Assembly: GCA_964549495.1 (NCBI GenBank) | Contig: CAZJWJ010000006.1 | Location: 1-64,000, forward strand | Direction of reading: 5' to 3' | Source: JACKBJ01 sp964549495 | GTDB lineage: Bacteria > Chloroflexota > Anaerolineae > Epilineales > Epilineaceae | DNA: 64,000 bases | Shown: positions 17,594 to 26,179 of the stretch, piece after piece | Layout: every line of letters starts with the position of its first letter | Numbering within the stretch: the first letter of the stretch is position 1 | Translations under genes and position numbers: made by a program | Notes under the pieces: model-generated | Told to the model about the DNA's origin: nothing | What the model saw: the letters and a program-made list of their open reading frames with translations, nothing else | Database searches by the model: none

Positions 17594-19116
17594 AGCGCGA
17601 AGCCGAGCGCTTGGCCGAGATCTTGTCGGCCCTGGAAGCGAGCGATGAAGGCGGGTCGACGCCGGCCGTGGACAGGGCAATCGAACCCGAGCTGGCCGGC
17701 TTGGTCGAGGCCGCTGACTGGCTGAGGCCGCTGCGGCAGGTCCCGCCCGCGCCGGGCGGCCTGCACGCGGCGCGCGAAGCCTTCATCGACGCCGGCGCCG
17801 CCAGCGGCGGCGGAGCGGAACCGACCCGCGCCCCGAGCTCGGAGGCCCTGTTGCGTGGAGGAGGTAGCCTGCTCCTTCTGCTGGGCCTGGGCTTGATGTC
17901 CTTGCTCCTCTGGACCTCGCGACAGGATGGATCGCGCCCGGGCCGGTCCGAATTGCCAGCCGAAGCCGGGATCGAAGCCGAGGGCCCGGTCGGCGAGTCC
18001 GGCTCGGTGACCGACACGGATCGCGATCCGAGCGCCGATTCCGCGGATTCCGCCGAGCCTGCCGGTGTTTCAGGTGAGGGAGCTGGAGAGATCTTGCCGG
18101 CATCCGGCCTCCGCGCCCAGGCCGATCCGCTGGCCGGTGCGCCTATCGAGCGCCAGCGACCGCCCGCGCTGCGAAACCCTCCGCCGAGCGCCGCCCCGAT
18201 CGAGGATCGCGCGGCGACCCCGGCTCTCGCATCGCCGACCGTCGCCGGAGCGCCGGCTCGGGTACCCCCCCCTGTCGAGCCGCCTCCGACCACGTCGGTC
18301 CCTCCGGCAACCCCGACCAGCGCGCCGCCCCAGCGGAGCGCCGAGGCGCCCAAGGAGCGCGACCGCCAGCGCCTCAAATGGGAAGGCGTGCTCGAGGCCG
18401 TCGGGCCCGAGCGATGGCGCGTGGGCGGCGTGAGCTTCCTGGTGGCCGGCGGCGAGATCAACGAGGATCGGGGCTTGGCCAAGCCCGGTGCGCAGGTCCG
18501 CGTGGAGGTCGAGCGAGTCGGCGAAACGCTGCGGCTCCTGCGCCTGACCGTGCTCGCCGGCATCGCCGAGCCCGAGATCGTCGCCTTGCGCGGCCGGATC
18601 GAAGCCATCGAGCCGGCGCATTGGGTCCTCGACGGCCGGATCTTGCATCTGACGGCCGAGACCCGGATCGAGGGCGAGCCAGCGCTGGGGCGCATGGCCA
18701 ACGTCGAGGCCGACTACTACCCGGCCGGAGCGCGCGATCCGGGCGAACGCTACGAGGCCAGGATCATCCGCGTCGAGACGGCCGAGGTCCTGATCGTCGA
18801 GTTCGAAGGCCGTCTGGATGCCCTCGAGGCCGCGGCCTGGATCGTCGACGGACTGCGCATCGAGATCGGGCCCGAGACGCGAATCGAGGGCCGGGCCCGC
18901 GTCGGCGATCGCGTGCAGGTCCGCGCGGCCCAGCTGCCGGAGGGACGGCTGCTCGGCATCCTCTTGCGCGGCCCCGCGTCCGATTCGGGGCCCGACCCGA
19001 CCCCGACGCTCCCGCCCGCCTCGCCCCGGCCCACCGAATCCTCGGTGCCCGGCGATCCATCCCGTCCCCCGGAAGCACCAGGTCCCTTGCCGACCGAGCC
19101 CGCGGAGCGCCGCTGA
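17590..19116 (+). CDS. Membrane-anchored DUF5666 protein, probable anti-sigma factor
   Basis: 508 residues. ATG 17590 overlaps the sigma-factor stop. An N-terminal cytoplasmic part of about 90 residues (MKREAERLAEILSALEASDEG) is followed by one transmembrane helix (SLLLLLGLGLMSLLLW, about residues 94-112). A Pro/Ala-rich spacer and then three DUF5666-type beta modules come next (WEGVLEAVGPERWRVGGVSF, RGRIEAIEPAHWVLDGRILH, EGRLDALEAAAWIVDGLRIE). The end is a Pro/Thr-rich tail without an LPxL motif. Topology and gene position are those of a membrane anti-sigma factor with an extracytoplasmic sensor. The anti-sigma role is inferred; no ZAS zinc motif is visible. Confidence 0.78.
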   Translation: MKREAERLAEILSALEASDEGGSTPAVDRAIEPELAGLVEAADWLRPLRQVPPAPGGLHAAREAFIDAGAASGGGAEPTRAPSSEALLRGGGSLLLLLGLGLMSLLLWTSRQDGSRPGRSELPAEAGIEAEGPVGESGSVTDTDRDPSADSADSAEPAGVSGEGAGEILPASGLRAQADPLAGAPIERQRPPALRNPPPSAAPIEDRAATPALASPTVAGAPARVPPPVEPPPTTSVPPATPTSAPPQRSAEAPKERDRQRLKWEGVLEAVGPERWRVGGVSFLVAGGEINEDRGLAKPGAQVRVEVERVGETLRLLRLTVLAGIAEPEIVALRGRIEAIEPAHWVLDGRILHLTAETRIEGEPALGRMANVEADYYPAGARDPGERYEARIIRVETAEVLIVEFEGRLDALEAAAWIVDGLRIEIGPETRIEGRARVGDRVQVRAAQLPEGRLLGILLRGPASDSGPDPTPTLPPASPRPTESSVPGDPSRPPEAPGPLPTEPAERR

Positions 19117-19493
19117 GACCCGTCGGTCGATTCGCGTCCGGCCGCCCGCGGCCCTCTGCCTAGCCGCGACCGGTCGCCCCGGCTCGACGGGCGCGAAGCC
19201 CCAAGCTCTATCGGAGCCGTCACAACTTCCCCAGTGGCGGTCTCCCCCCCAAAGAGCTTGGGGCTTCACGCCCGTCGAGCCCCTTTTCTTCGGGATGGAC
19301 CTTCGGGCTCCGGCAGGTCATGATCGATCTGCGCGATCTGGCTGGGAACGCGGGTGACGGATCGGCACCTCCTGCCGTCCGCCATCGACTGTAACCCCCG
19401 ACCGCCTCGATCGTCTTGGTGGACCGCAACCGCAGACCGCGCGATCCCCGCAGCACGGGATTGCCGAAGGACTACCGCAAGGAGCCGAGAACG
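19117..19493. other. 377-bp intergenic region with a large hairpin
   Basis: No convincing gene. It holds the 29-bp inverted repeat at 19181-19281 described separately. The only other recognisable element is AAGGAG 9 nt before the ATG at 19494. Confidence 0.6.
19181..19281. repeat. 29-bp inverted repeat (large hairpin, possible terminator or MITE-like element)
   Basis: The left arm (19181-19209) and right arm (19253-19281) are complementary at 28 of 29 positions, with a 43-nt loop. Right-arm core: GCTTGGGGCTTCACGCCCG. The sequence after the right arm is CCTTTTCTT, which on the plus strand gives a terminator-like T-rich end after the membrane DUF5666 gene. The arms are much longer than an ordinary terminator, so a REP/MITE origin is also possible. 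Confidence 0.75.
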
Positions 19494-21113
19494 ATGAACC
19501 CGAACCAAGACCCGATCGAGCCGACCCACCCGGTGCGCGCGCATCCGAGTCGCATCGGCCGCTGGTCGACCATCCTGCTGCTGGCCTGCGCGAGCCTCTG
19601 GATGAGCGCGGCCGCCGCCGAGGCCCGTGGCGGGGACGATGCCGCGCCGGCGGTATCGATCGTGCCGGCCGTGCCCGTCGCGGCGCCTGCGCCCCCCGCG
19701 CCGGCCGCACCCGTCGCGCCCGCCGCGCTACAGCAGTCCGAAGCCGGCGGCATCATCGTCGAGGGCTGGGTCGAGAGCGTGACCATGCTAGAGGCCGACC
19801 GGCTTCGGCTGGGCTTCCTGAGCGCGCGCGGTGCCTTCGAGATCGAGGTCGATGCCGACACGCGCATCGAGGCGGAAGGCGGAGAGGCCATGGCCATGGC
19901 GGAGATCGCGGCCGGCCAGCGCATCGAGCTCGAGGGCCTGGTCGAGGCCGAGGCCATCGTCTCGGCCGAGGCGATGACCGTCTTCGAGGCTGGTGAGCCG
20001 GCCGGCGAGGACACCCTGGTCCTGCGCGGCCGCGTCCGCGCCGCCATCGAGGGTGCGGCGCCCTCCGGCCAGGGCCACCTGTTGGTCCTGGCCAGCCCCG
20101 AGGGCGAGCGCATCGTCGAAGTGGCGGCCGAGACCGAGATCCGCTCCGGCGAGGGCGATCCCCTCGTCTTTTCCGAGTTGGTCGTCGGCGCGGCGCTCGA
20201 GGTCTCCGGCACCGGCCAGGCCGGCCTGGGCCTGCGCGCCGAGCGGATCGAGCTCCTTGCCGGCGTCCGGCCGGCCCGTCTGCGGGTCGAGGGCCTGCTG
20301 CGGGCCATGGGTCCTGCGGGCGAGGGCGAGCGCTGGATCGTCGGCCAGACGGCTGTATTCGTCGCCGCCGACCTGGAGGGCGCCGGTGAGGCCCAGGTCG
20401 GCCAGCGGGTCGAGGCCGAGGCCGGCCTGGATGCCTCCGGGCAGCTGGAGCTGCAAACCCTGAGCCTGACCTTGCAGTTGGTCGAACGGATCGAGCTGCG
20501 CGGCACCTTGGAGGTCATGAGCGACGCGCAGATCGTGGTCGACGGCCAAGCCCTGGTCGTGGATGCCGGCTTGCAGATCGAGGGCGACCCGGAGGTGGGC
20601 GACTTCGTCGAGGTCGAGGCGCGGATCGATGCTTCCGGCGAGATCCGGGCCGAGCTCCTGGCCGAGGTCGAGCTCGAAGTGCGGGTGGATTTCGAGGGCA
20701 GCATCGAGAGCCTGGGACTGACGCGCTGGGTCGTGGATGGTGTCGAGGTTCAGGTGGACTTGCTGACCACGGTCATCGTCGGCTTGCCTGCGGCGGTTGG
20801 CCTGCACGCCGAGGTCAGCGGCACCGTGGACGAGGACGGCAAGGTCGCAGCCACGCGCATCAACGTCCTGGCCAGCTTGCTGGGCGGCCTGGAGTCCCTG
20901 GATGGTGTGCTGGTGACGGTGACGGACGTGCCCGGCGTGTGGGAGATCGAGGTCGACCAGGAAGCCGGACTCCAGCGCTTCGAGCTGGAGGTGAGCGAGG
21001 ACACGATCATCGACGAGAGCCGGGGCAGCGCGCAGGTCGGGGCCCGGGCGCGGGTGCTGGTCGAGCGCGTGAGCGACAGCCCTCTGCGCACCGAGCTGAT
21101 CCGCATCCGATGA
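19494..21113 (+). CDS. Secreted DUF5666-repeat protein
   Basis: 539 residues. The ATG at 19494 has AAGGAG 9 nt upstream and places a signal peptide (WSTILLLACASLWMSAAAAEA) at residues about 23-44. An Ala/Pro linker is followed by at least five DUF5666-like beta modules of about 70-80 residues, each with a pattern such as GWVESVTMLEADRLRL, FEIEVDADTRIE and GQRIELEG. The last ones read FEGSIESLGLTRWVVDGVEV and GVLVTVTDVPGVWEIEV. It may be a periplasmic or cell-surface ligand-binding or structural protein; the function of DUF5666 is unknown. Its stop overlaps the next start (ATGA). It is homologous to the outer part of the putative anti-sigma factor. Confidence 0.82.
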   Translation: MNPNQDPIEPTHPVRAHPSRIGRWSTILLLACASLWMSAAAAEARGGDDAAPAVSIVPAVPVAAPAPPAPAAPVAPAALQQSEAGGIIVEGWVESVTMLEADRLRLGFLSARGAFEIEVDADTRIEAEGGEAMAMAEIAAGQRIELEGLVEAEAIVSAEAMTVFEAGEPAGEDTLVLRGRVRAAIEGAAPSGQGHLLVLASPEGERIVEVAAETEIRSGEGDPLVFSELVVGAALEVSGTGQAGLGLRAERIELLAGVRPARLRVEGLLRAMGPAGEGERWIVGQTAVFVAADLEGAGEAQVGQRVEAEAGLDASGQLELQTLSLTLQLVERIELRGTLEVMSDAQIVVDGQALVVDAGLQIEGDPEVGDFVEVEARIDASGEIRAELLAEVELEVRVDFEGSIESLGLTRWVVDGVEVQVDLLTTVIVGLPAAVGLHAEVSGTVDEDGKVAATRINVLASLLGGLESLDGVLVTVTDVPGVWEIEVDQEAGLQRFELEVSEDTIIDESRGSAQVGARARVLVERVSDSPLRTELIRIR

Positions 21114-23755
21114 ATCTTCGGCGAGCCCGAGCCCTGCGCCGCGCGCTGGCCGGCGGCCTGCTCCTGGCGGCCGGCCTGCTGGGACCGGCCGGCCTGCGGG
21201 CCGGGTCGGACGCCTGGGGCGAGTCGGTCCGGGTCGACGGGCCGGTCGAATTGGCCGGTGCCGTCGACCTGGAGGCCGAGGGCGGCCGGCGCTGGGCGGC
21301 CTGGTCGGCCGGCGATCACATCCGCGTCGCCCAGCGAGACGCCGCGGGTCCGTGGGAGCCGGGCGAGCGGGTGGCCACCGGTCATGCGCCGGACCTGGTC
21401 CTGGACGAGCAGGGCCGGCCGCACCTGGCCTTCGTCAACGAGATCGACGGCCGTCAGGACATCTTCTACAGCCTGCGGGGCGAGTTGGGCTGGGCCTTGC
21501 CGCGCAACGTCTCGGACACGCTGGCCATCAGCGGTGCCCCCAGCCTGGCCCTGGAAGGCGAGACGCGCCACCTGGCATGGTCGGATGGCGGGCGGCTCTA
21601 CCTAGGACGTTCGGAGGACGGCGATCGCTGGTCGATTGGGCCGGTCCTGATCAACGGCAGCGCCATCCAGGGCCGAGACCCCATTCTCCGGGTGGCGCCC
21701 GAGGGGGGGCTGGATCTGATCTGGCAGGCCGGAGCCGAGGCCGCCGGCGAGATCCGGCACGCCCGCCGCTCGGCCGGCGTCTGGAGCCTGCCCGAGATCC
21801 TGGTCGCGCCGGGCCAGCGGGGCCGCAATGCCCGCCTGGTCGTCGCCGCCGACGGGCAGCGCCATCTGGTCTGGCGAGACGCGGAGGAAGGCCTGCGCTG
21901 GTTGCAGGGACAGCCCGGGCTCTGGGACTGGCCCGAACCGGTGGCGGAGGGCGAGATCCTCGGCGCGCCGAGCTTGGCGCTGCGGCCGGCCGGCCTCGAT
22001 CTGGCCTGGACTCGCGTGGACGGGGCCGAGGCCGGCCTGCGCTATCGCTGGCGCGCGGCCGGGGCCGGTTGGCAAGCCGAGCGAGGGCTGGCGGCGGCCG
22101 ACCAGCAGCCCGAAGACCCCGCGATCGCTGCCGACGAGGGCCTGCCGAGCCTGGTCTTCGTCGCCGATGCCGCCGGCGGGCGCGAGCTGCGCGCGCTCGA
22201 CAAGCCCGCCGACGCGCCCGTGGCGCCCAGTCCGACCCCCTTCGGGACCTCGACCCCGACCGTGACCTCGGAGCCCACATCGGGGTCGTCGCCGGAGCCT
22301 GGCGTCAGCCCGACGGTGGAGCCAGGACCCAGCGAGACAGCGATCTCGACGTCGACCGCGAGCCCGGGCCCGAGCGCGACCCGGACGCCGACATCGGAGC
22401 CGACCGGAACGCTCGTCCCGAGCACGCCCACAGGCATGGCGCGGCCCAGCGCCACGTCGACCCTCGAGCCGCCACAGCGCACGCCGACCGACGACGCCGA
22501 CGCGCTGGGGAGGCGCATCCTGCTGCCCTTCCTGATCACCCGCCGAGCCGGAGGTTCGGACTTCGCTTCACCTGCGGGTCGTGCGCCCATCACATCGTCG
22601 ATGCAGCCGTGGACCGGGGACGCTTCGAGTTTGAAGGGCGCAGACGCCAGGATCGCATCCGGCGACCCGGCCACGACGACCGCGTCCGCGCCGGCCATCG
22701 CCGAGCGCCCGGAGATGCCCTTTGCGATGAGCCTGGTCGTGGACGCCGTCGGCGCGCCGCATGCACTTTGGGAGGAGGCCGGCCGCATCCTGCACAGCCG
22801 CCGAACGGCCGGCGGCGGGTGGTCCGAGGCCCGGCGGGTGGCGACCGGTTCGGAACCGGTGGCCAGCCTGGCGGCAGACGGCGGGCTGCATCTGCTGATC
22901 GCCAACACCTTCGATGGCAATGGCGAGATCTATCACCTGCGTTGGGATGCCGAGGCCGAAGGCTGGGGACTGCCGGTCAACGTCAGCCAGACCGAGGCCT
23001 TCTCGGTGGCGCCGGCCCTGATCGACGGCTCGCCCGAGCGGCCGCTCCTGGCCGCCTGGACCGAGCTGCGCGCAGCCGGCCCGCTGGTGCACCAGGCCTA
23101 CTGGCAGGCGGGGCGCTGGCATCACGCGCCGGTCTTGCAGGCCCGCGGCCAAGGCGCTGCGCTGGCCCGTGCTGGGCAGCGCGCCTTCCTGGCCTGGCAC
23201 GAGCGCGCATCGCGACAGGAGCCCTTCGCGGTCTACGGCATGCCCCTCGAGCCCGAGGCCTTGCCCGAGGCGATCTCGGAGGCCGAAGGCCAGGAGGCCA
23301 CGGCCGCGGCACTTCACGCCACCGCTGACGGCCTGCTGCACGCCGCCTGGACCGAGTCGCGACCGGACGACCGCGCCCTGCAGTACAGCCGACGCATCGG
23401 CGAGCGCTGGGACCGCGTGCAGACCTTGGCCGAGCAGGGCGCCGAGGCTCCGCGCATGCTGCCGGGCGCCGACCGCCCGCCGGTCCTGGTCTGGCCCGAC
23501 GGAGCGCGCATCTGGCTGGCCCGCGGCCAAGGCGAGTTCCGATGGCACATCAGCGCCCCGGCGCCCAGCGAACCGGCCGGCCGGCTAGGACCCGTCGCGG
23601 CGGCGCGCGATGCTGCGGGCGGCGTGCACCTCGTCTGGTCCGAGCCGGCGGGCGTTGGCGCGATGCTGCGCTACGCGCAAGTGGTAGACGTCCCGCCGGC
23701 CCCGGAGTGTCAGGTGAGTTGCGCCTACCTGCCGCTACTGCTCGGCGGACGCTGA
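21110..23755 (+). CDS. Secreted double beta-propeller (BNR/sialidase-like repeat) protein
   Basis: 881 residues. ATG 21110 overlaps the previous stop; a signal peptide follows (ALAGGLLLAAGLLGPAGLRA). Residues about 40-370 contain repeats of the form GAPSLALEGETRHLAWSDGG and HLVWRDAEEGLRWLQ, typical of BNR/Asp-box-like propellers. A Thr/Pro/Ser-rich linker (about 370-460) leads to an internal ILLPFLITRR. A second propeller of the same style (about 520-865) then ends in CAYLPLLLGGR. The protein thus looks like two complete surface modules, each with its own LPxL element, fused in one gene. Probably exported and glycan- or surface-associated; no catalytic sialidase residues are identifiable. Confidence 0.82.
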   Translation: MNLRRARALRRALAGGLLLAAGLLGPAGLRAGSDAWGESVRVDGPVELAGAVDLEAEGGRRWAAWSAGDHIRVAQRDAAGPWEPGERVATGHAPDLVLDEQGRPHLAFVNEIDGRQDIFYSLRGELGWALPRNVSDTLAISGAPSLALEGETRHLAWSDGGRLYLGRSEDGDRWSIGPVLINGSAIQGRDPILRVAPEGGLDLIWQAGAEAAGEIRHARRSAGVWSLPEILVAPGQRGRNARLVVAADGQRHLVWRDAEEGLRWLQGQPGLWDWPEPVAEGEILGAPSLALRPAGLDLAWTRVDGAEAGLRYRWRAAGAGWQAERGLAAADQQPEDPAIAADEGLPSLVFVADAAGGRELRALDKPADAPVAPSPTPFGTSTPTVTSEPTSGSSPEPGVSPTVEPGPSETAISTSTASPGPSATRTPTSEPTGTLVPSTPTGMARPSATSTLEPPQRTPTDDADALGRRILLPFLITRRAGGSDFASPAGRAPITSSMQPWTGDASSLKGADARIASGDPATTTASAPAIAERPEMPFAMSLVVDAVGAPHALWEEAGRILHSRRTAGGGWSEARRVATGSEPVASLAADGGLHLLIANTFDGNGEIYHLRWDAEAEGWGLPVNVSQTEAFSVAPALIDGSPERPLLAAWTELRAAGPLVHQAYWQAGRWHHAPVLQARGQGAALARAGQRAFLAWHERASRQEPFAVYGMPLEPEALPEAISEAEGQEATAAALHATADGLLHAAWTESRPDDRALQYSRRIGERWDRVQTLAEQGAEAPRMLPGADRPPVLVWPDGARIWLARGQGEFRWHISAPAPSEPAGRLGPVAAARDAAGGVHLVWSEPAGVGAMLRYAQVVDVPPAPECQVSCAYLPLLLGGR

Positions 23756-23782
23756 ACCGTACGGGTCCCGATCGGGATCTCG

Positions 23783-24619
23783 CTACTCGGGGTTGCTAGC
23801 CGCTTCGACGGCCTCGAGATCGACGATCGGCGCCTTCGTCAATTCCCGTGGGCCGTCGCCTAGATCGAGCCACAGCTGCACGATCGTCGCCATCGTCCAC
23901 GGGGTCACGAGCCAGGCGATGAGCGTGGACGGCCAATGCATGACATCGGCCAGCGGCCAGGACTGCCGTTGCGCGATCACGTGCAGAAGAACCGTGGCAA
24001 CCGTGAGCAGTTGAGCGAGCAACAAGGGGCTGAGCATCGCGCCGACGTTGCCCTTGGTCCGCCTCCAACTCCGGTCGAGTGCGTCGAAGACCGCGATGTC
24101 GTGATGGATCAACTCCAGAAAGGCGAACAGGAAGCGTAGGTAGAAGGCCACGATGATCAGCGCGATCCCGGTGAGCACTACCGCGGGGGCCACGGACGAG
24201 GATGTCACGAGCCCCACGGTTCCGAACCAGGGACTCACCAAGGAGGCGGCCACGAATCCGAGGAAGGTAGAAAGGAAGATCAGTCCGAGGAGGTTGAGGA
24301 GTCTTTGTCGTACGCATCGATAGGCTTCTCGAATGCGTCGGCGTACCCCGATCGCTTCGTAGGCCATCAGGTACAGCAGCATCCAGCCGGCATACATCCC
24401 GGCCAAACGCAAGAGCAATCCCGCTCCTGCATTCGACCATGTGATGAGGTCTCTTTGACCGGGAAACGATGACGCAAGCCTCGTGTGTGCCCAATCAACG
24501 ACGACCGTCGAGTAGGCAGGGGAAGCCAAGAGCAGCCACGCGAGCGGCCGGCAGGCGTAGAGCGAGGCCGCGGACCGCAAGGTGCCGATGGTCGAGATCG
24601 AGCGAGTCGTCGTGGGCAC
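23783..24619 (-). CDS. Hypothetical integral membrane protein
   Basis: 278 residues from GTG 24619, with about five to six hydrophobic helices (LLLRLAGMYAGWMLLYLMAY, LLGLIFLSTFLGFVAASLV, VVLTGIALIIVAFYLRFLFAF, LLLAQLLTVATVLLHVIA, TLIAWLVTPWTMATIVQLWL). The layout, with a conserved-looking cytoplasmic loop DALDRSWRRTKGNVG between helices, recalls the glycerophosphodiesterase-like membrane/DUF975 group but I cannot assign it. Base composition is lower in GC than the neighbours. It ends 27 nt from the convergent double-propeller gene. Confidence 0.7.
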   Translation of the reverse strand: MPTTTRSISTIGTLRSAASLYACRPLAWLLLASPAYSTVVVDWAHTRLASSFPGQRDLITWSNAGAGLLLRLAGMYAGWMLLYLMAYEAIGVRRRIREAYRCVRQRLLNLLGLIFLSTFLGFVAASLVSPWFGTVGLVTSSSVAPAVVLTGIALIIVAFYLRFLFAFLELIHHDIAVFDALDRSWRRTKGNVGAMLSPLLLAQLLTVATVLLHVIAQRQSWPLADVMHWPSTLIAWLVTPWTMATIVQLWLDLGDGPRELTKAPIVDLEAVEAASNPE

Positions 24620-24681
24620 GGGCGGCTCCCTATGATGAATGATCCACCGATGAACGGTCGGGAACGCGATTTCGGGAACGG

Positions 24682-24700
24682 GCCTCTATGATTGAGAGGC
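24682..24700. promoter_or_regulatory. Short inverted repeat around a -10-like hexamer upstream of the thioredoxin gene
   Basis: GCCTCT (24682-24687) and AGAGGC (24695-24700) flank a TATGAT-like hexamer (24687-24692), about 90 nt upstream of the thioredoxin start. There is no clear -35 box. It may be a promoter/operator but the evidence is weak. Confidence 0.25.
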
Positions 24701-24788
24701 GGCTTGCGCGCCGGCGCGCGATCTTGCGCAAGGCCAGGCCTCGCGAGCAAACTGGACCCGCGATGCGAACCTGAACGGAGTGTAACCA

Positions 24789-25664
24789 ATGTCTTCGAAT
24801 GCCACCACCATCACCCCCGTCATCGATGTCGATCAGTCCAACTTCCAGACCGAGGTCATCCAGCGATCGCAGCAGGTGCCGGTGGTCGTCGACTTCTGGG
24901 CGCCCTGGTGCGGGCCCTGCCGGATGCTCGGTCCGGTCTTGGAGAAGCTGGCCCGGGATGCCGGCGGCGCCTGGATCCTGGCCAAGCTGAACACCGACGA
25001 GAACCAGCCCCTGGCGATGCAGTACCAGATCAGCGGCATCCCGGCCGTCAAGGCCTTTCACAAGGGTAGCGTGATCGACGAGTTCGTCGGCGCGCTGCCC
25101 GAACGGCAGGTGCGCAAGTGGCTGGCCGGCTTCCTGCCTGGCAAGGCGGACGAGATCGTGGCCGAGGCCGAGCGTATGGAGGGCGAAGGGCAGCTCTCCA
25201 TGGCCATGCAGGCCTACCGCAAGGCCCTGGCCGAGGACGAGGCGCATGCCAGCGCGCGCCTGGGCATGGGCCGCACGCTCTTGGCCATGGAGCGCTTCGA
25301 GGACGCTATCGCCGAGCTGGAGCGCGTGCCCCACGGCGGCGAGCCCCGCAGGGAGGCCGAGTCCCTCATGGCTCGCGCTCGCTTCCGCTTGGACGGCGGC
25401 CCGGACGAGGCCGAGACCGAGGCGCGCCGGCAGGTAGCCCAGGACCCGGACGACATGCCAGCCCGCATCGCCCTGGCTCGGGCGCTGGCCGGCCGCGACC
25501 AGTACCGCGATGCGCTCGAGGGTCTCTTGACCGTGGTCCAGCGTGATCGCGGCGAGCACCGCGATGCGGCTCGGCAGGCGATGCTCGAGGTCTTCACCGC
25601 CTTGGGCGAGGAGCACCCGCTCGGTCAGGAGTATCGCAGTAGGCTGGCGGCCGCGCTCTGGTAA
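24789..25664 (+). CDS. Thioredoxin-TPR protein (CnoX/YbbN-like)
   Basis: 291 residues. A thioredoxin domain occupies 1-115 with the active site WAPWCGPCRM (Cys41, Cys44) and the cis-Pro in SGIPAVKAF (Pro85). Residues about 130-290 are TPR-like helical repeats (GEGQLSMAMQAYRKALAEDE, RFEDAIAELERVP, DQYRDALEGLLTVV). The family holds chaperedoxins that protect folding substrates from oxidation and pass them to GroEL or DnaK. The redox CGPC pair is intact, so reductase activity is expected in the cytoplasm. It is probably monocistronic or paired with the VOC gene 77 nt downstream. Confidence 0.93.
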   Translation: MSSNATTITPVIDVDQSNFQTEVIQRSQQVPVVVDFWAPWCGPCRMLGPVLEKLARDAGGAWILAKLNTDENQPLAMQYQISGIPAVKAFHKGSVIDEFVGALPERQVRKWLAGFLPGKADEIVAEAERMEGEGQLSMAMQAYRKALAEDEAHASARLGMGRTLLAMERFEDAIAELERVPHGGEPRREAESLMARARFRLDGGPDEAETEARRQVAQDPDDMPARIALARALAGRDQYRDALEGLLTVVQRDRGEHRDAARQAMLEVFTALGEEHPLGQEYRSRLAAALW

Positions 25665-25741
25665 GCTCAGGCGCGAGAACGTGAAGGCAGCAAACCGGTG
25701 CGATCCGAGATCGCCGACGGCTGGACGCCGAGGAGCATGGG

Positions 25742-26113
25742 ATGACGAATCCGACCCCGACCGCACCCGACCTGGGTTACTTCGAGCTCTGCCTCGACGT
25801 GGCCGATCTCGATGCCTCGCTGGCCTTCTACGGCGTGCTGGGCTTCGAGCGCATCGGCGGCGAGCTGGAGGAAGGCTGGGCCGTCCTCGAGCGCGACGGC
25901 ACCCGCCTGGCACTCTACCGCGGACACATCGGCGAGCTGACGCTCAACTTCCGTGACGGCGATGTTCGCGCCATCGCCGAGGCCTTGCGCGAGGCCGGCC
26001 TCGCGCTGGAGCAGGACGCCCACGTCGAGTCGGACGGCACGCTGGGCGCCACCTTGCGCGACCCGGACGGGCATCTGGTCTACTTCAACACGGACGGGCC
26101 GGTGGAGCGCTGA
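25742..26113 (+). CDS. VOC-superfamily (glyoxalase/bleomycin-resistance-like) protein
   Basis: 123 residues, ATG with GGAG 8 nt upstream. Paired beta-alpha-beta-beta-beta modules: LGYFELCLDVADLDASLAFYGVLGFERIG in the first (only the pattern F-x-L-C-x-D-V-x-D), and GATLRDPDGHLVYFNTD at the end, which is the usual VOC C-terminal signature. Metal ligands are incomplete, Glu/Asp rather than His at the first position. The family includes glyoxalases, dioxygenases and drug-binding proteins; the substrate is not predictable. Confidence 0.85.
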   Translation: MTNPTPTAPDLGYFELCLDVADLDASLAFYGVLGFERIGGELEEGWAVLERDGTRLALYRGHIGELTLNFRDGDVRAIAEALREAGLALEQDAHVESDGTLGATLRDPDGHLVYFNTDGPVER

Positions 26114-26179
26114 TCGAGTGATCGTCGGTGCAGAAGCCGTCTGGCACGAAAGCCAGCGACCGCGACGGAGAATTCAACT

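Noticed and set aside
22220..22510. Thr/Pro-rich stretches as DNA microsatellites or CRISPR-like repeats
   Set aside because: They are in-frame low-complexity linkers in secreted proteins, with no conserved repeat unit at the DNA level.
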